Assembly: GCF_900167915.1 (NCBI RefSeq)
Contig: NZ_FUYM01000009.1
Span: 1 to 64,000 of the forward strand
DNA from: Rhizorhabdus histidinilytica
GTDB taxonomy: Bacteria; Pseudomonadota; Alphaproteobacteria; Sphingomonadales; Sphingomonadaceae
Direction of reading: 5' to 3'
DNA: 64,000 nt
A model generated the notes under the pieces. It made no database searches. It saw nothing but the letters and a program-made list of their open reading frames with translations, and was not told where the DNA came from. Shown here piece by piece: positions 1 to 7,177 of the stretch. The translations under genes and the position numbers were made by a program. Positions within the stretch are counted from its first letter, which is position 1, and every line of letters begins with the position of its first letter.

Positions 1-144
1 GCCTATGAGGAGAACTTCATGGGCATCGTCTTCGATCCCGAGGAGATGATCGCCGCCTATGAGGCCGGTACACCCCTCGACCAGATCACACGCCGCCCAA
101 CCCTCCCCACGGGCATGTCCCCCTGGGACATGCATCGCGAATGA
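1..144 (+). CDS. C-terminal end of an unidentified protein (partial)
   Basis: An open frame enters from the left edge and ends at a TGA at 142-144, giving the last 47 residues of a protein whose start lies outside the window. The tail is acidic and rich in Met and Pro and ends in PWDMHRE. I do not recognise the family from this fragment. It lies 48 bases upstream of the GntR regulator on the same strand, so it may belong to the same catabolic locus. The frame is credible because it runs without a stop from the edge and its third positions are GC-rich like those of the neighbours. Confidence 0.6.
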   Translation, partial: AYEENFMGIVFDPEEMIAAYEAGTPLDQITRRPTLPTGMSPWDMHRE

Positions 145-192
145 GGCGATGGCATCTTGTCGACATGATACCGGATGCGATACCCAGCCAGC

Positions 193-861
193 ATGAACGA
201 CACCCGGATCCAGCGCTCCTCGCTCCAGTCGGAAGTCTGCAACCGCCTGCGACAGGAGATCATCGACGGGGTGTGGCGGCCCGGCACGCGGTTGCAGGAG
301 CGCCTGCTGTGCGAGCGCTACGGCATTTCGCGATCGCCGCTGCGGGAATCCTACCAGAGCCTCGTCGCCGAAGGACTGATCGAGGTGACGCCGAACCGCG
401 GCGCGGTGGTCACGGCGCCGACGCCCGAGAAGACGATGCAGAATTTCGAGCTGCTCCGGGCGCTCGAGGTGCTTGCCGTCCGGCTCGCCTGTCGTAGCGC
501 GAAAGAAGAGGATCTGCGCGGTATCGCCGATCTCGACGAGCAGATGCGCGACACCATGGCGCGCAACGACATCCACGACTTCCTCAAGCTCAACAACGCC
601 GTCCATCGCGCGATCGTGCTGGCGAGCGGCAACGAACCACTGGCCGACGTCCACCTGGTGACCTCGCGCCAGATCATCCGGGTGCAGAATCTCGACGGCC
701 CGCTGACCCATCGCGCCAGCGAGGGCATGCATCAGCATGACGAGATCATCGCCGCGCTGGTCGCCCGCGACGAGGAGCGCGCCGTCCGGCTGTTCGAGGA
801 GCATCTCGACACGGTCGAGGAGAATCTGCGCAGCCGGCTCCGGGAATTCGAGCCCGCCTGA
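193..861 (+). CDS. GntR-family transcriptional regulator with FCD ligand domain
   Basis: The product (222 residues from ATG 193; an ATG at 175 would add six) has an N-terminal winged helix-turn-helix at about residues 10-75, with the GntR signature RPGTRLQERLLCERYGISR followed by SPLRE. An all-helical FCD domain follows, with metal/ligand-type His residues in NNAVHRAI and MHQHDEII. FadR-type regulators of this class usually repress catabolic operons and are released by a pathway metabolite. The gene opens the catabolic island and faces the convergent oxidoreductase operon. TTGTCGACA lies in its own leader at 157-165 and TTGTCGAC recurs in the promoter region at 3348-3355, so autoregulation plus control of the operon starting at 3309 is plausible but inferred. 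Neither start has a strong ribosome binding site. Confidence 0.85.
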   Translation: MNDTRIQRSSLQSEVCNRLRQEIIDGVWRPGTRLQERLLCERYGISRSPLRESYQSLVAEGLIEVTPNRGAVVTAPTPEKTMQNFELLRALEVLAVRLACRSAKEEDLRGIADLDEQMRDTMARNDIHDFLKLNNAVHRAIVLASGNEPLADVHLVTSRQIIRVQNLDGPLTHRASEGMHQHDEIIAALVARDEERAVRLFEEHLDTVEENLRSRLREFEPA

Positions 862-891
862 ACGGGTCGCGCGCACCCTTGCCACCTCATC

Positions 892-984
892 CGTCATTCC
901 CGCGCAAGCGGGAATCCACGGTCACGGGACATCCGGCCTCTTGCGGGCCGCCGTCCATGGATTCCCGCTTGCGCGGGAATGACG
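892..984. repeat. REP-like palindromic repeat between convergent genes
   Basis: Arms of 24 bases, CGTCATTCCCGCGCAAGCGG continuing to GAAT, sit at both ends as near-perfect inverted copies, and each arm is itself a palindrome. A middle segment contains TTGCGGGCCGCCGTCCATGG. The same element occurs at 29315-29403, and a solo arm at 4331-4358. Lying between convergent genes, it could fold in RNA from either side and act as a bidirectional terminator. Confidence 0.8.
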
Positions 985-996
985 AGAGGGACTCGA

Positions 997-1953
997 TCAG
1001 ATCATCACCACGGGCCGCCGGTCGGCGGTCGCCGCCCGCTCCCAGGCCCGTGCGACGTCGGCGAGCGGATAGCGCTCGATCCCGACATCGAGCCGCCCCT
1101 CGGCGGCGAGCGCGAGGATGTCGGCGGTGATCCGCTTCATCCGGTCGAGCGGCGGCATGTTGGCGGTGCCGCTGCCGAGCAGTTCGATCCGCGATCCGCG
1201 CAGCAGCGACGACGGCAGAGCGATGTCGCGCCCCGCCATCTCCCCGACCGACACGAAGCGGATCGGCGTCGCCTGCCCGGCGGCGTGGAGGTCGCCCCTG
1301 GTGAGGCTTTCCAGCAACGCCTCGGCGGGCATGCCCCAGAGATAGTCGACGACGACGTCGACCCCCTCGCCGATCACCGCCGAGAAGCGCGCGACGATAT
1401 CCTCGCGCGGCAGCGACAGGTCAACGATCGCGTCGGCACCGAGGCCGGCGAGCACGTCACGGTTGCGTCCGGCGGCGACGATCCGCCCCGCGCCCAGCAG
1501 CCGGGCGACCGTCACCGCCATCCGCCCAGCATTGCCGGTGGCGCCGAGGATCAGCACCGACTGGCCGGGCCGGAGCCCGCCACGCCATTCGAGCGGAAGC
1601 CAGGCCGCGATCGCCGGATTCACCACCGCGGCGGCGGCGGCAGTGTCGAGCGCGCCCGGCACCGGTACGGTCCAGGCCGCGGGCGCGCGTTCGGCCATCG
1701 CCCCATAGGGCCGCCGCGTCGCCATGAAATAGACCCGCTCACCCGCCGCGTCCGTACCGACGCCGTCCATGCCGCAGACCACCGGCAGCGCCTTCGGGCT
1801 GGCATAATGGGTGCCCGCCGCGATCGCGCGGTCGATCGGCTTGATCGCCGCGGCCGACACCCGCACGAGCGTCTCCGCCCCCTGGAGGTCGGGCTCGGCG
1901 AAGTCGGCGGGACGGGGCAGCCCGCCCAGCCGATCGAGGACCGCAGCCTTCAT
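997..1953 (-). CDS. MDR-superfamily NAD(P)H:quinone oxidoreductase-like protein
   Basis: The 318-residue product belongs to the medium-chain dehydrogenase/reductase superfamily. An N-terminal GroES-like part precedes a Rossmann fold with the nucleotide-binding GATGNAG at about residues 137-143. No catalytic or structural zinc cysteines are visible, which places it with zinc-independent quinone or enoyl reductases rather than alcohol dehydrogenases. It is the third gene of a minus-strand operon, 37 bases after the FAH-family gene, so it probably reduces an unsaturated or quinone intermediate of the same pathway. The substrate is unknown. Confidence 0.8.
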   Translation of the reverse strand: MKAAVLDRLGGLPRPADFAEPDLQGAETLVRVSAAAIKPIDRAIAAGTHYASPKALPVVCGMDGVGTDAAGERVYFMATRRPYGAMAERAPAAWTVPVPGALDTAAAAAVVNPAIAAWLPLEWRGGLRPGQSVLILGATGNAGRMAVTVARLLGAGRIVAAGRNRDVLAGLGADAIVDLSLPREDIVARFSAVIGEGVDVVVDYLWGMPAEALLESLTRGDLHAAGQATPIRFVSVGEMAGRDIALPSSLLRGSRIELLGSGTANMPPLDRMKRITADILALAAEGRLDVGIERYPLADVARAWERAATADRRPVVMI

Positions 1954-1990
1954 TCCACCACCTCACCGCCGCACCGCGTCGCGTCCTGGC

Positions 1991-2887
1991 TCACCGGATG
2001 AAGCTCGTCTGGTCGAGCGGTTCGGCCACGACCCGGTTCTCGATATGGCCGAGGCCCTCGATCTCGACACGGACGACCTGCCCCTCGCGCAGCCAGGTCG
2101 GCGGGTTGCGGCCCGCCGCAACGCCGCTCGGTGTGCCGGTGAGCAATATGTCGCCAGGCTCGAGCGTCATCACCTGGGTCAGATAGGCGACCATCGCGTC
2201 GATGCCGTTGACCAGCTCGCTGGTCCGACCGTCCTGCACCACCGTCCCATCGACCAGCGTCCGGATCGCGAGGTCGTCGGGGGTGGCGACCTCGTCGGCC
2301 GTCGTGATCCAGGGGCCGATCGGTGCATGGGTGTCGAACGACTTGCCGAGCGTCGCGGTCGGCGCCTTGAGCTGCCAGTCGCGGACGCTGACATCGTTGG
2401 CGACCAGATAGCCGGCGATCACCTTGCGCGCATCGGCCGCGACGACATGGCGGCAGCGCCGGCCGATGACGATGCCCAGCTCGCATTCATAGTCGAGCTG
2501 CTCGGACGAGGCGGGCAGGTGGATCGGGTCGAACGGACCGGCGATCGCGCTGACCTGCTTGTTGAACCAGATCTGGTTTGAGAGGTCGGGGATCGGAATG
2601 CCCTTGGCGCGGACCTCCTCGACATGGCTCGAATAGTTGAAGCCGATCCCGAGCAGCTTGGACGGCCGGGTCAGCGGCGCGAGCAACCGGGCGTCGGCCA
2701 GCGCGATGCCCTGGCCCGCCCTGTCGGCGGCGCGGCGGACCCGCGCCATAGCCTCGTCGCCCCCGGCGAGCAGCGCCTCGATCGAGGCCGGCAGGTCCGG
2801 CGCCAGCGAGGCGAAGGGAAGGACAGCCCCGTCACGGACGAGCGCCGGCACCGCCGCGCCGTCGAGCGCGATCGTCGCGAGCTTCAT
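1991..2887 (-). CDS. Fumarylacetoacetate hydrolase-family enzyme
   Basis: The 298-residue product has the FAH C-terminal domain with the metal-binding sequence LDYECELGIVIG (Glu134 and Glu136) and NDVSVRD (Asp165), plus the family signature LTGTPSGVA near the C terminus. These enzymes hydrolyse or hydrate ring-cleavage products (acylpyruvates, 2-oxo-hept-3-ene-dioate types). The start overlaps the stop of the upstream SnoaL-like gene in ATGA (2884-2887), showing translational coupling. The shadow domain before residue 75 is typical of FAHD1/HpcE-like proteins. A second family member lies at 12245-13276, so two different hydrolysis steps or two substrates are likely. Confidence 0.9.
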   Translation of the reverse strand: MKLATIALDGAAVPALVRDGAVLPFASLAPDLPASIEALLAGGDEAMARVRRAADRAGQGIALADARLLAPLTRPSKLLGIGFNYSSHVEEVRAKGIPIPDLSNQIWFNKQVSAIAGPFDPIHLPASSEQLDYECELGIVIGRRCRHVVAADARKVIAGYLVANDVSVRDWQLKAPTATLGKSFDTHAPIGPWITTADEVATPDDLAIRTLVDGTVVQDGRTSELVNGIDAMVAYLTQVMTLEPGDILLTGTPSGVAAGRNPPTWLREGQVVRVEIEGLGHIENRVVAEPLDQTSFIR

Positions 2888-3309
2888 GCCGCCCCTCCCT
2901 CGACCGCGAAGCGGCCTTCAAAGGCGATGTCGAGCCGGCGGGCGGCGAACAGGGCGCGCCGCCCGTCGAAGCGCAGCTCGTCGGTCGAGGTGCCGACCGC
3001 GACCTTGGCGGCCTCGCCGGTCGGCAGCAGCATCGTGACCATGGTGTAGGCGGTGACGCCCATCGTCCCGTCGTCGCGCTCGTCGAAGCGCAGGTTCGAC
3101 AGGATGTGCCGCACCTGGCGTTCGCCGGGGCGAGCGCGGGCGCTGAACCAGTCGTGAATCTCGGCCCGGCCGGCGAGCTGGAAATGGGGGGTCACGACGG
3201 TAGCGTCGTCGGTGAACAGCGCCGCGATGCGGTCGCCCGCCCCCATGTCGGCATGCCAGCAGAATTCGTGCAGCAAATCGGCGGCGATAGCCCGCTTCTC
3301 CAGATCCAT
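2884..3309 (-). CDS. SnoaL/NTF2-like fold protein
   Basis: The 141-residue product begins at ATG 3309 behind a clear AAGGA ribosome binding site; an upstream in-frame start at 3390 would run into the divergent promoter and is less likely. The sequence pattern, an N-terminal helix with FCWHADMGAGDRIAALFTDDA followed by strands with Ile-His-Asp-Trp-Phe, fits the NTF2-like cone fold used by SnoaL cyclases, ring-hydroxylating dioxygenase beta subunits and ketosteroid isomerases. As first gene of the operon with the FAH and MDR enzymes it probably acts on a cyclic intermediate as isomerase, hydratase or dehydratase. The exact reaction cannot be assigned. Confidence 0.75.
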   Translation of the reverse strand: MDLEKRAIAADLLHEFCWHADMGAGDRIAALFTDDATVVTPHFQLAGRAEIHDWFSARARPGERQVRHILSNLRFDERDDGTMGVTAYTMVTMLLPTGEAAKVAVGTSTDELRFDGRRALFAARRLDIAFEGRFAVEGGAA

Positions 3310-3443
3310 TCGACATCCTTCCGAATTGATGATGACATCTTGTATGATTGTCGACCATATTGCAATATACGGTTCGGACAAAATGGTCATGGCGGACGGA
3401 TCGTCCGGATTTCCGACCGTTGCGGGTGGCGTTCACATTCCCG

Positions 3444-4277
3444 ATGAACTACATCGTCAATCCGAATGGGGTCATTCCGGCCCCGCATCCTGTGGAGAGC
3501 ATCATCTTGGACGACGGAGTGCCGCGCCCGGAACCGGTCGAAACCGCCAAGCCGGCCCGGCGCAAGGTGCGGACCGCCCCCCGCACCTCGCGGCTGAACC
3601 CGGTCCAGCTCGCCCGTCGGGTCGAGGTGGGCGAGCAGCGGCGCGCCAAGTCGCGCAGCAAGTTGATGCAGGCGGCCTATCGCCTGTTCGCGGTGCATGG
3701 CGCCGAGGCGCCGACGATCGACGACGTGATCGCCGAGGCGAAGGTGGCGCGCGGCACCTTCTACAATCATTTCAAGTCGCGCGACGAACTGTTCCGCGCG
3801 GTCGGCAACGACGTCTCCTTCGCGATCAACTCGGTCATCTCCGGCGCGATCGACGAGATGGAGGACCCGATCGAGCGGATCATCCTGGCGTTCCGGCTGT
3901 TCATCCGCTTCGCCGTGTCCGATGCGGCGCGCGGCTGGATCCTCCTGCGCACCATGCCGCTCGCCGGGCCGCTCAACGCCGGCGCCAAGGAGTTCATCGC
4001 CGCCGAGTTCGAGGCGGCGTTCGGGACCGGCCGGCTGCGCGAGATGCCGATGGCCGTCGCGATCGACATGGGACTGGGCATGCAGATCATGACGATCCAC
4101 CGGGTGCTGGTCGAAAAGGTCGGCAACGATCATATCGACCTCGCCGCCGGGGAGATGGCGGTGGCTTTGGGCCTCGACCCGGCCGAGGCGCGGACGCTGG
4201 CCTCCATCCCGATCGAGGAGGACGATGCGCGGGCCGCAGCGGCGCAGGCCTATTCCTTCCCGGTCGAGAAGGGCTGA
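3444..4277 (+). CDS. TetR-family transcriptional regulator
   Basis: The 277-residue product (from ATG 3444) has an unusually long, Pro/Arg-rich N-terminal tail of about 60 residues before the TetR helix-turn-helix at about 67-117, which contains the recognition-helix sequence VARGTFYNHFKSRDELF. The remainder is a helical ligand domain ending in an acidic tail. It is divergent from the SnoaL-FAH-MDR operon; the 134-base gap holds AT-rich DNA and a palindrome centred on ATTGCAAT, a good place for an operator. A start at 3348 is also open but lies inside the promoter. Likely a local repressor of the divergent operon. Confidence 0.85.
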   Translation: MNYIVNPNGVIPAPHPVESIILDDGVPRPEPVETAKPARRKVRTAPRTSRLNPVQLARRVEVGEQRRAKSRSKLMQAAYRLFAVHGAEAPTIDDVIAEAKVARGTFYNHFKSRDELFRAVGNDVSFAINSVISGAIDEMEDPIERIILAFRLFIRFAVSDAARGWILLRTMPLAGPLNAGAKEFIAAEFEAAFGTGRLREMPMAVAIDMGLGMQIMTIHRVLVEKVGNDHIDLAAGEMAVALGLDPAEARTLASIPIEEDDARAAAAQAYSFPVEKG

Positions 4278-4330
4278 TCCAGACATCCGTTGCGGATCGG
4301 ATCGAAGTCTGCCGATTTTCCTCATCTTTT

Positions 4331-4358
4331 CGTCATTCCCGCGAAAGCGGGAATGACG
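4331..4358. repeat. Solo REP-like palindrome
   Basis: A perfect 28-base palindrome beginning CGTCATTCCCGC, with a short GAAA centre, lies between the convergent TetR and FAD monooxygenase genes. It equals one arm of the elements at 892-984 and 29315-29403. It can form a stable hairpin and may end transcripts from both sides. Confidence 0.75.
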
Positions 4359-4401
4359 ATGGGGGGTGGACGGCATCCCTCGATCTGACCCCGAAACGCG
4401 T

Positions 4402-6144
4402 CTAGGACGAACGCCCCAGCAAGACCGCCACCCCGCGCACCAGCTCCTCCGCCGCTTCGGTCGAGAAGGCCGGCGCCACCCAGGCGACATGGGTGTCGGG
4501 CCGGACGAGGATCGCTCCCGAATCGCCGACCTCGCGCAGGCTGCGCCACGCCTGGTAGCTGTCCTCATGGCCGCCGCCGGGCCCGATCAGGCTCACCGCG
4601 ATGTCGAGCCCGAACCGGTCGGCGATGGCGCGGCTGACGTCGCGCCATCCCTCGCCGCCCGGACCGGTGAGCAGGTGGAAGCCGCCATCGGAGACGATGT
4701 CGAGCGTCGACCGCTCGGCCCCGTCGCGCCCGACCAGCCGGGCGTGCGGCAGCACCGCGCCGGGGCAGACCTGCGGCCGGTGGATCAGGTCGGGATCGGC
4801 GCTCGGCCGGTAGGCGACGCCGCAATCGACGACCGCGCCCTCGGGATAATGATAGCCGAGCTCGAAGCCGGCGGCGCTGAACTGATAAGCCTGCAGGGCG
4901 AGGGCCTCGGCGAGCTGTTCGCGCATCCGCTCCCCCGCCTCGCCCGGTGCCGCGAGCAGGTCGAGGCAGGCCTGCCCCTCCGCTACGCTCTGGCCCGGCG
5001 CATAGCCGAGCGCCGCCGCGACGGCCGGGAATTCGCCGACGCTCTTCATCGAGCGCGCGACCACCGCCGCGCCGATCGGCTGGCGCTCGACCCCATAGGT
5101 TTCGAGCAGGGCGGGATCGGCGACGCCGCGCTGAACGAGGTCGAGCTTCCACGCCAGATTATAGGCGTCGAGCATCGAGGTGTTGGCGCCGAGCCCGTTG
5201 GCGGGCGAATGGCGATGGACCGCATCGCCGATGCAGAAGACCCGGCCGCGCGAATAGCTGCGGGCGACCTGCGCGTTCATCAGCCAGGTGCCGGCGTGGA
5301 GGATCTCGATCGCGATGTCGGGATCCCCGACGATGTGGCGGATGCGATCGACCAGCACGTCATGGTCGAGGTCGGGCTCGCCGGTGGCGGGGTCGTACAT
5401 GAAGGTTACCATCCACTGGTCCCACGGCTCGACCGCGACGAACACGCCCGATCCGATCCAGAAGGGGCTGCCCGGCTGGTTGGTCCAGAACAGCGCGCCG
5501 GGGCGGTGCGCGACGTAACGGCCGAGATCGGCGCGGATCCAGACGTTGATCGCCGCGCCCCAGCCGGCCGGCCCGTCCAGTTCGAGGCCGATGTCGCGCG
5601 CGACCAGGCTGTTGGCGCCGTCCGCGCCGATCAGATAGTCGGCCTCGATGCGGACCGTCTCGCCGGTCGTGCGGTTGCGGACCGTCGCGCGGACGCCGTC
5701 CGCGTCCTGCTCGACGGCGAGGCAGTCCATGTTGAACAGCAGCTTGCCGCCCCGGCGCAGCAATTCCCCGGCGAGGATCGGCTCGAGATTGTGCTGCGCG
5801 ATATTGGCGGGATCGCAGGGCGAGCTGTCATGATAGCCGCCCGGCCCCGACGCATGATAATGCTCCAGCCGGCCGATCTCGCGCCCGGCAAGGCTGACGC
5901 ACCAGACGACGTTCCTGACCGCATCGCGTGGGAAGGCCCGGCGGCGGACGGCCTCCTCCAGCCCCAGGCCGCGCAGCAGCTCCATCGCGCGCGGATTGAT
6001 GTGGTGGGCGCGCGGCGTGTGCGCGGTCCAGCCATAGCGGGTGATGGTGAGCGCGTCGCAGCCCCGGCGCTTCAGCAGCAGGCTCGCGGCGAGCCCGGCC
6101 GGGCCGGCGCCGACGACGAGGACGCCGGTTCTGATCGTTTCCAT
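4402..6144 (-). CDS. FAD-dependent aromatic hydroxylase (group A flavoprotein monooxygenase, PheA/TfdB/MhpA type)
   Basis: The 580-residue product shows the three group A motifs: GAGPAG for FAD ADP binding at residues 12-17, the DG motif GADGANS at 173-179, and GDAVHRHSP with GLGANTSMLDAYNLAWKL at 306-334. Its length and the thioredoxin-like C-terminal domain match the phenol 2-monooxygenase/TfdB group, which hydroxylates aromatic rings with NAD(P)H and oxygen. The ATG at 6144 has AAGAAG upstream; longer open frame upstream of it belongs to the preceding gene region and is rejected. It follows the metallo-hydrolase gene by 19 bases in a receptor-hydrolase-hydroxylase operon. The substrate is unknown. 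Confidence 0.88.
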   Translation of the reverse strand: METIRTGVLVVGAGPAGLAASLLLKRRGCDALTITRYGWTAHTPRAHHINPRAMELLRGLGLEEAVRRRAFPRDAVRNVVWCVSLAGREIGRLEHYHASGPGGYHDSSPCDPANIAQHNLEPILAGELLRRGGKLLFNMDCLAVEQDADGVRATVRNRTTGETVRIEADYLIGADGANSLVARDIGLELDGPAGWGAAINVWIRADLGRYVAHRPGALFWTNQPGSPFWIGSGVFVAVEPWDQWMVTFMYDPATGEPDLDHDVLVDRIRHIVGDPDIAIEILHAGTWLMNAQVARSYSRGRVFCIGDAVHRHSPANGLGANTSMLDAYNLAWKLDLVQRGVADPALLETYGVERQPIGAAVVARSMKSVGEFPAVAAALGYAPGQSVAEGQACLDLLAAPGEAGERMREQLAEALALQAYQFSAAGFELGYHYPEGAVVDCGVAYRPSADPDLIHRPQVCPGAVLPHARLVGRDGAERSTLDIVSDGGFHLLTGPGGEGWRDVSRAIADRFGLDIAVSLIGPGGGHEDSYQAWRSLREVGDSGAILVRPDTHVAWVAPAFSTEAAEELVRGVAVLLGRSS

Positions 6145-6163
6145 GGAAGCTTCTTGCCGTTGG

Positions 6164-7177
6164 TCAGAGGATGGCGCCGTCATGGGCGACGACGATCTCG
6201 CCCGCGAAATGCGGCCGCGCCTGGGCGATCCAGGCCGCGTCGGGGACGATCTTCGAGCTGCCCGGCGAGAGATGGTGGAGGACAAGCGTCTTGACCCCGG
6301 CCGCGGCGGCGACCCTGGCGGCATCGGCCACCGACGTATGCGCCTTGAGGACATGCTCGGCGAACTTGGCGGGATCATAGCCCTGCGGCGCCGAGCTGCC
6401 GGCGCCGTTGATCCGGGCGTCGGCATCGGCGGGCGGCGGCGCGCCCTTCATCATCTCGATCGTCCGCGCCACGTCGCAGGCCTCGTGGACCAATATGTCG
6501 GCGCCCCTGGCGAGGCCGATCAGCGCGTCGGAGGGCGAGGTATCGCCGGAGAAGACGACCGAGCGGTCGGCCGTGTCGAAGCGATAGGCGAGTGCCGGCT
6601 CGACCGGCGGATGGTGGACCACGACCGACCGGACGCGGACGCGCGCGTCCTGCATGACCGGGCCCGCGCCGGAGATCTCGTCGATCCGCACCGGCGGCAT
6701 CGGCGGCGAGTGCATGTCCTCCTTGTAATAGTGCAGCGGCAGCGCGTTGGCCGACAGCAGGTCGTCGGTGATCTTGCGGAGTGGCGGCGGCCCGTAGACG
6801 CGCAGTTCCTCGCGCCGCCCCTGCAGCCAGGAGAAGAACAGGAAGGAGCCATAGTCGAGCAGATGATCGGCATGGTTGTGGGTGATGAACACCGATCCGA
6901 TCGCCGCGACCGACAGGCCCGCGCGCGATATGCGCTCGCACGCGCCATAGCCGCAATCGATCAGGTAGACCGCATCGCCGACGACCAGCGCGCTCGCCGC
7001 CATGCCGCGCTCGCCACCCAGCATCGGCCCGCCGCCGGTGCCGAGCAGATAGAGCTTCGTCGCGGCAGACGACGCCGTCGCCGCCGCCCGGACGGCCGGT
7101 GCGCCGCCGGCGGCGAGGGCCGCCGCCAGCCCGATGCCCCCCAGCATCGAACGACGGCTGACGCGCTGCGCCGTCAT
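6164..7177 (-). CDS. Tat-exported metallo-beta-lactamase-fold hydrolase
   Basis: The 337-residue product starts with a twin-arginine signal (SRRSMLGGIGLAAAL, Arg8-Arg9) and an Ala-rich export segment, so it is probably folded in the cytoplasm and released to the periplasm. The metal site is THNHADH (His100, His102, Asp104, His105), with FSGDTSPS and HHLSP further on, resembling the AtsA/ribonuclease Z branch of the superfamily. Its ATG overlaps the stop of the TonB receptor as TGATG, implying coupled translation: uptake and periplasmic hydrolysis of the same compound is the natural reading. Ester, sulfate or lactone hydrolysis are all possible. Confidence 0.85.
   Translation of the reverse strand: MTAQRVSRRSMLGGIGLAAALAAGGAPAVRAAATASSAATKLYLLGTGGGPMLGGERGMAASALVVGDAVYLIDCGYGACERISRAGLSVAAIGSVFITHNHADHLLDYGSFLFFSWLQGRREELRVYGPPPLRKITDDLLSANALPLHYYKEDMHSPPMPPVRIDEISGAGPVMQDARVRVRSVVVHHPPVEPALAYRFDTADRSVVFSGDTSPSDALIGLARGADILVHEACDVARTIEMMKGAPPPADADARINGAGSSAPQGYDPAKFAEHVLKAHTSVADAARVAAAAGVKTLVLHHLSPGSSKIVPDAAWIAQARPHFAGEIVVAHDGAIL

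Noticed and set aside
4402-6426. N-terminal extension of the FAD monooxygenase by 94 codons
   Set aside because: The extension overlaps the MBL gene in another frame; the FAD-binding motif sits at the usual distance from ATG 6144.
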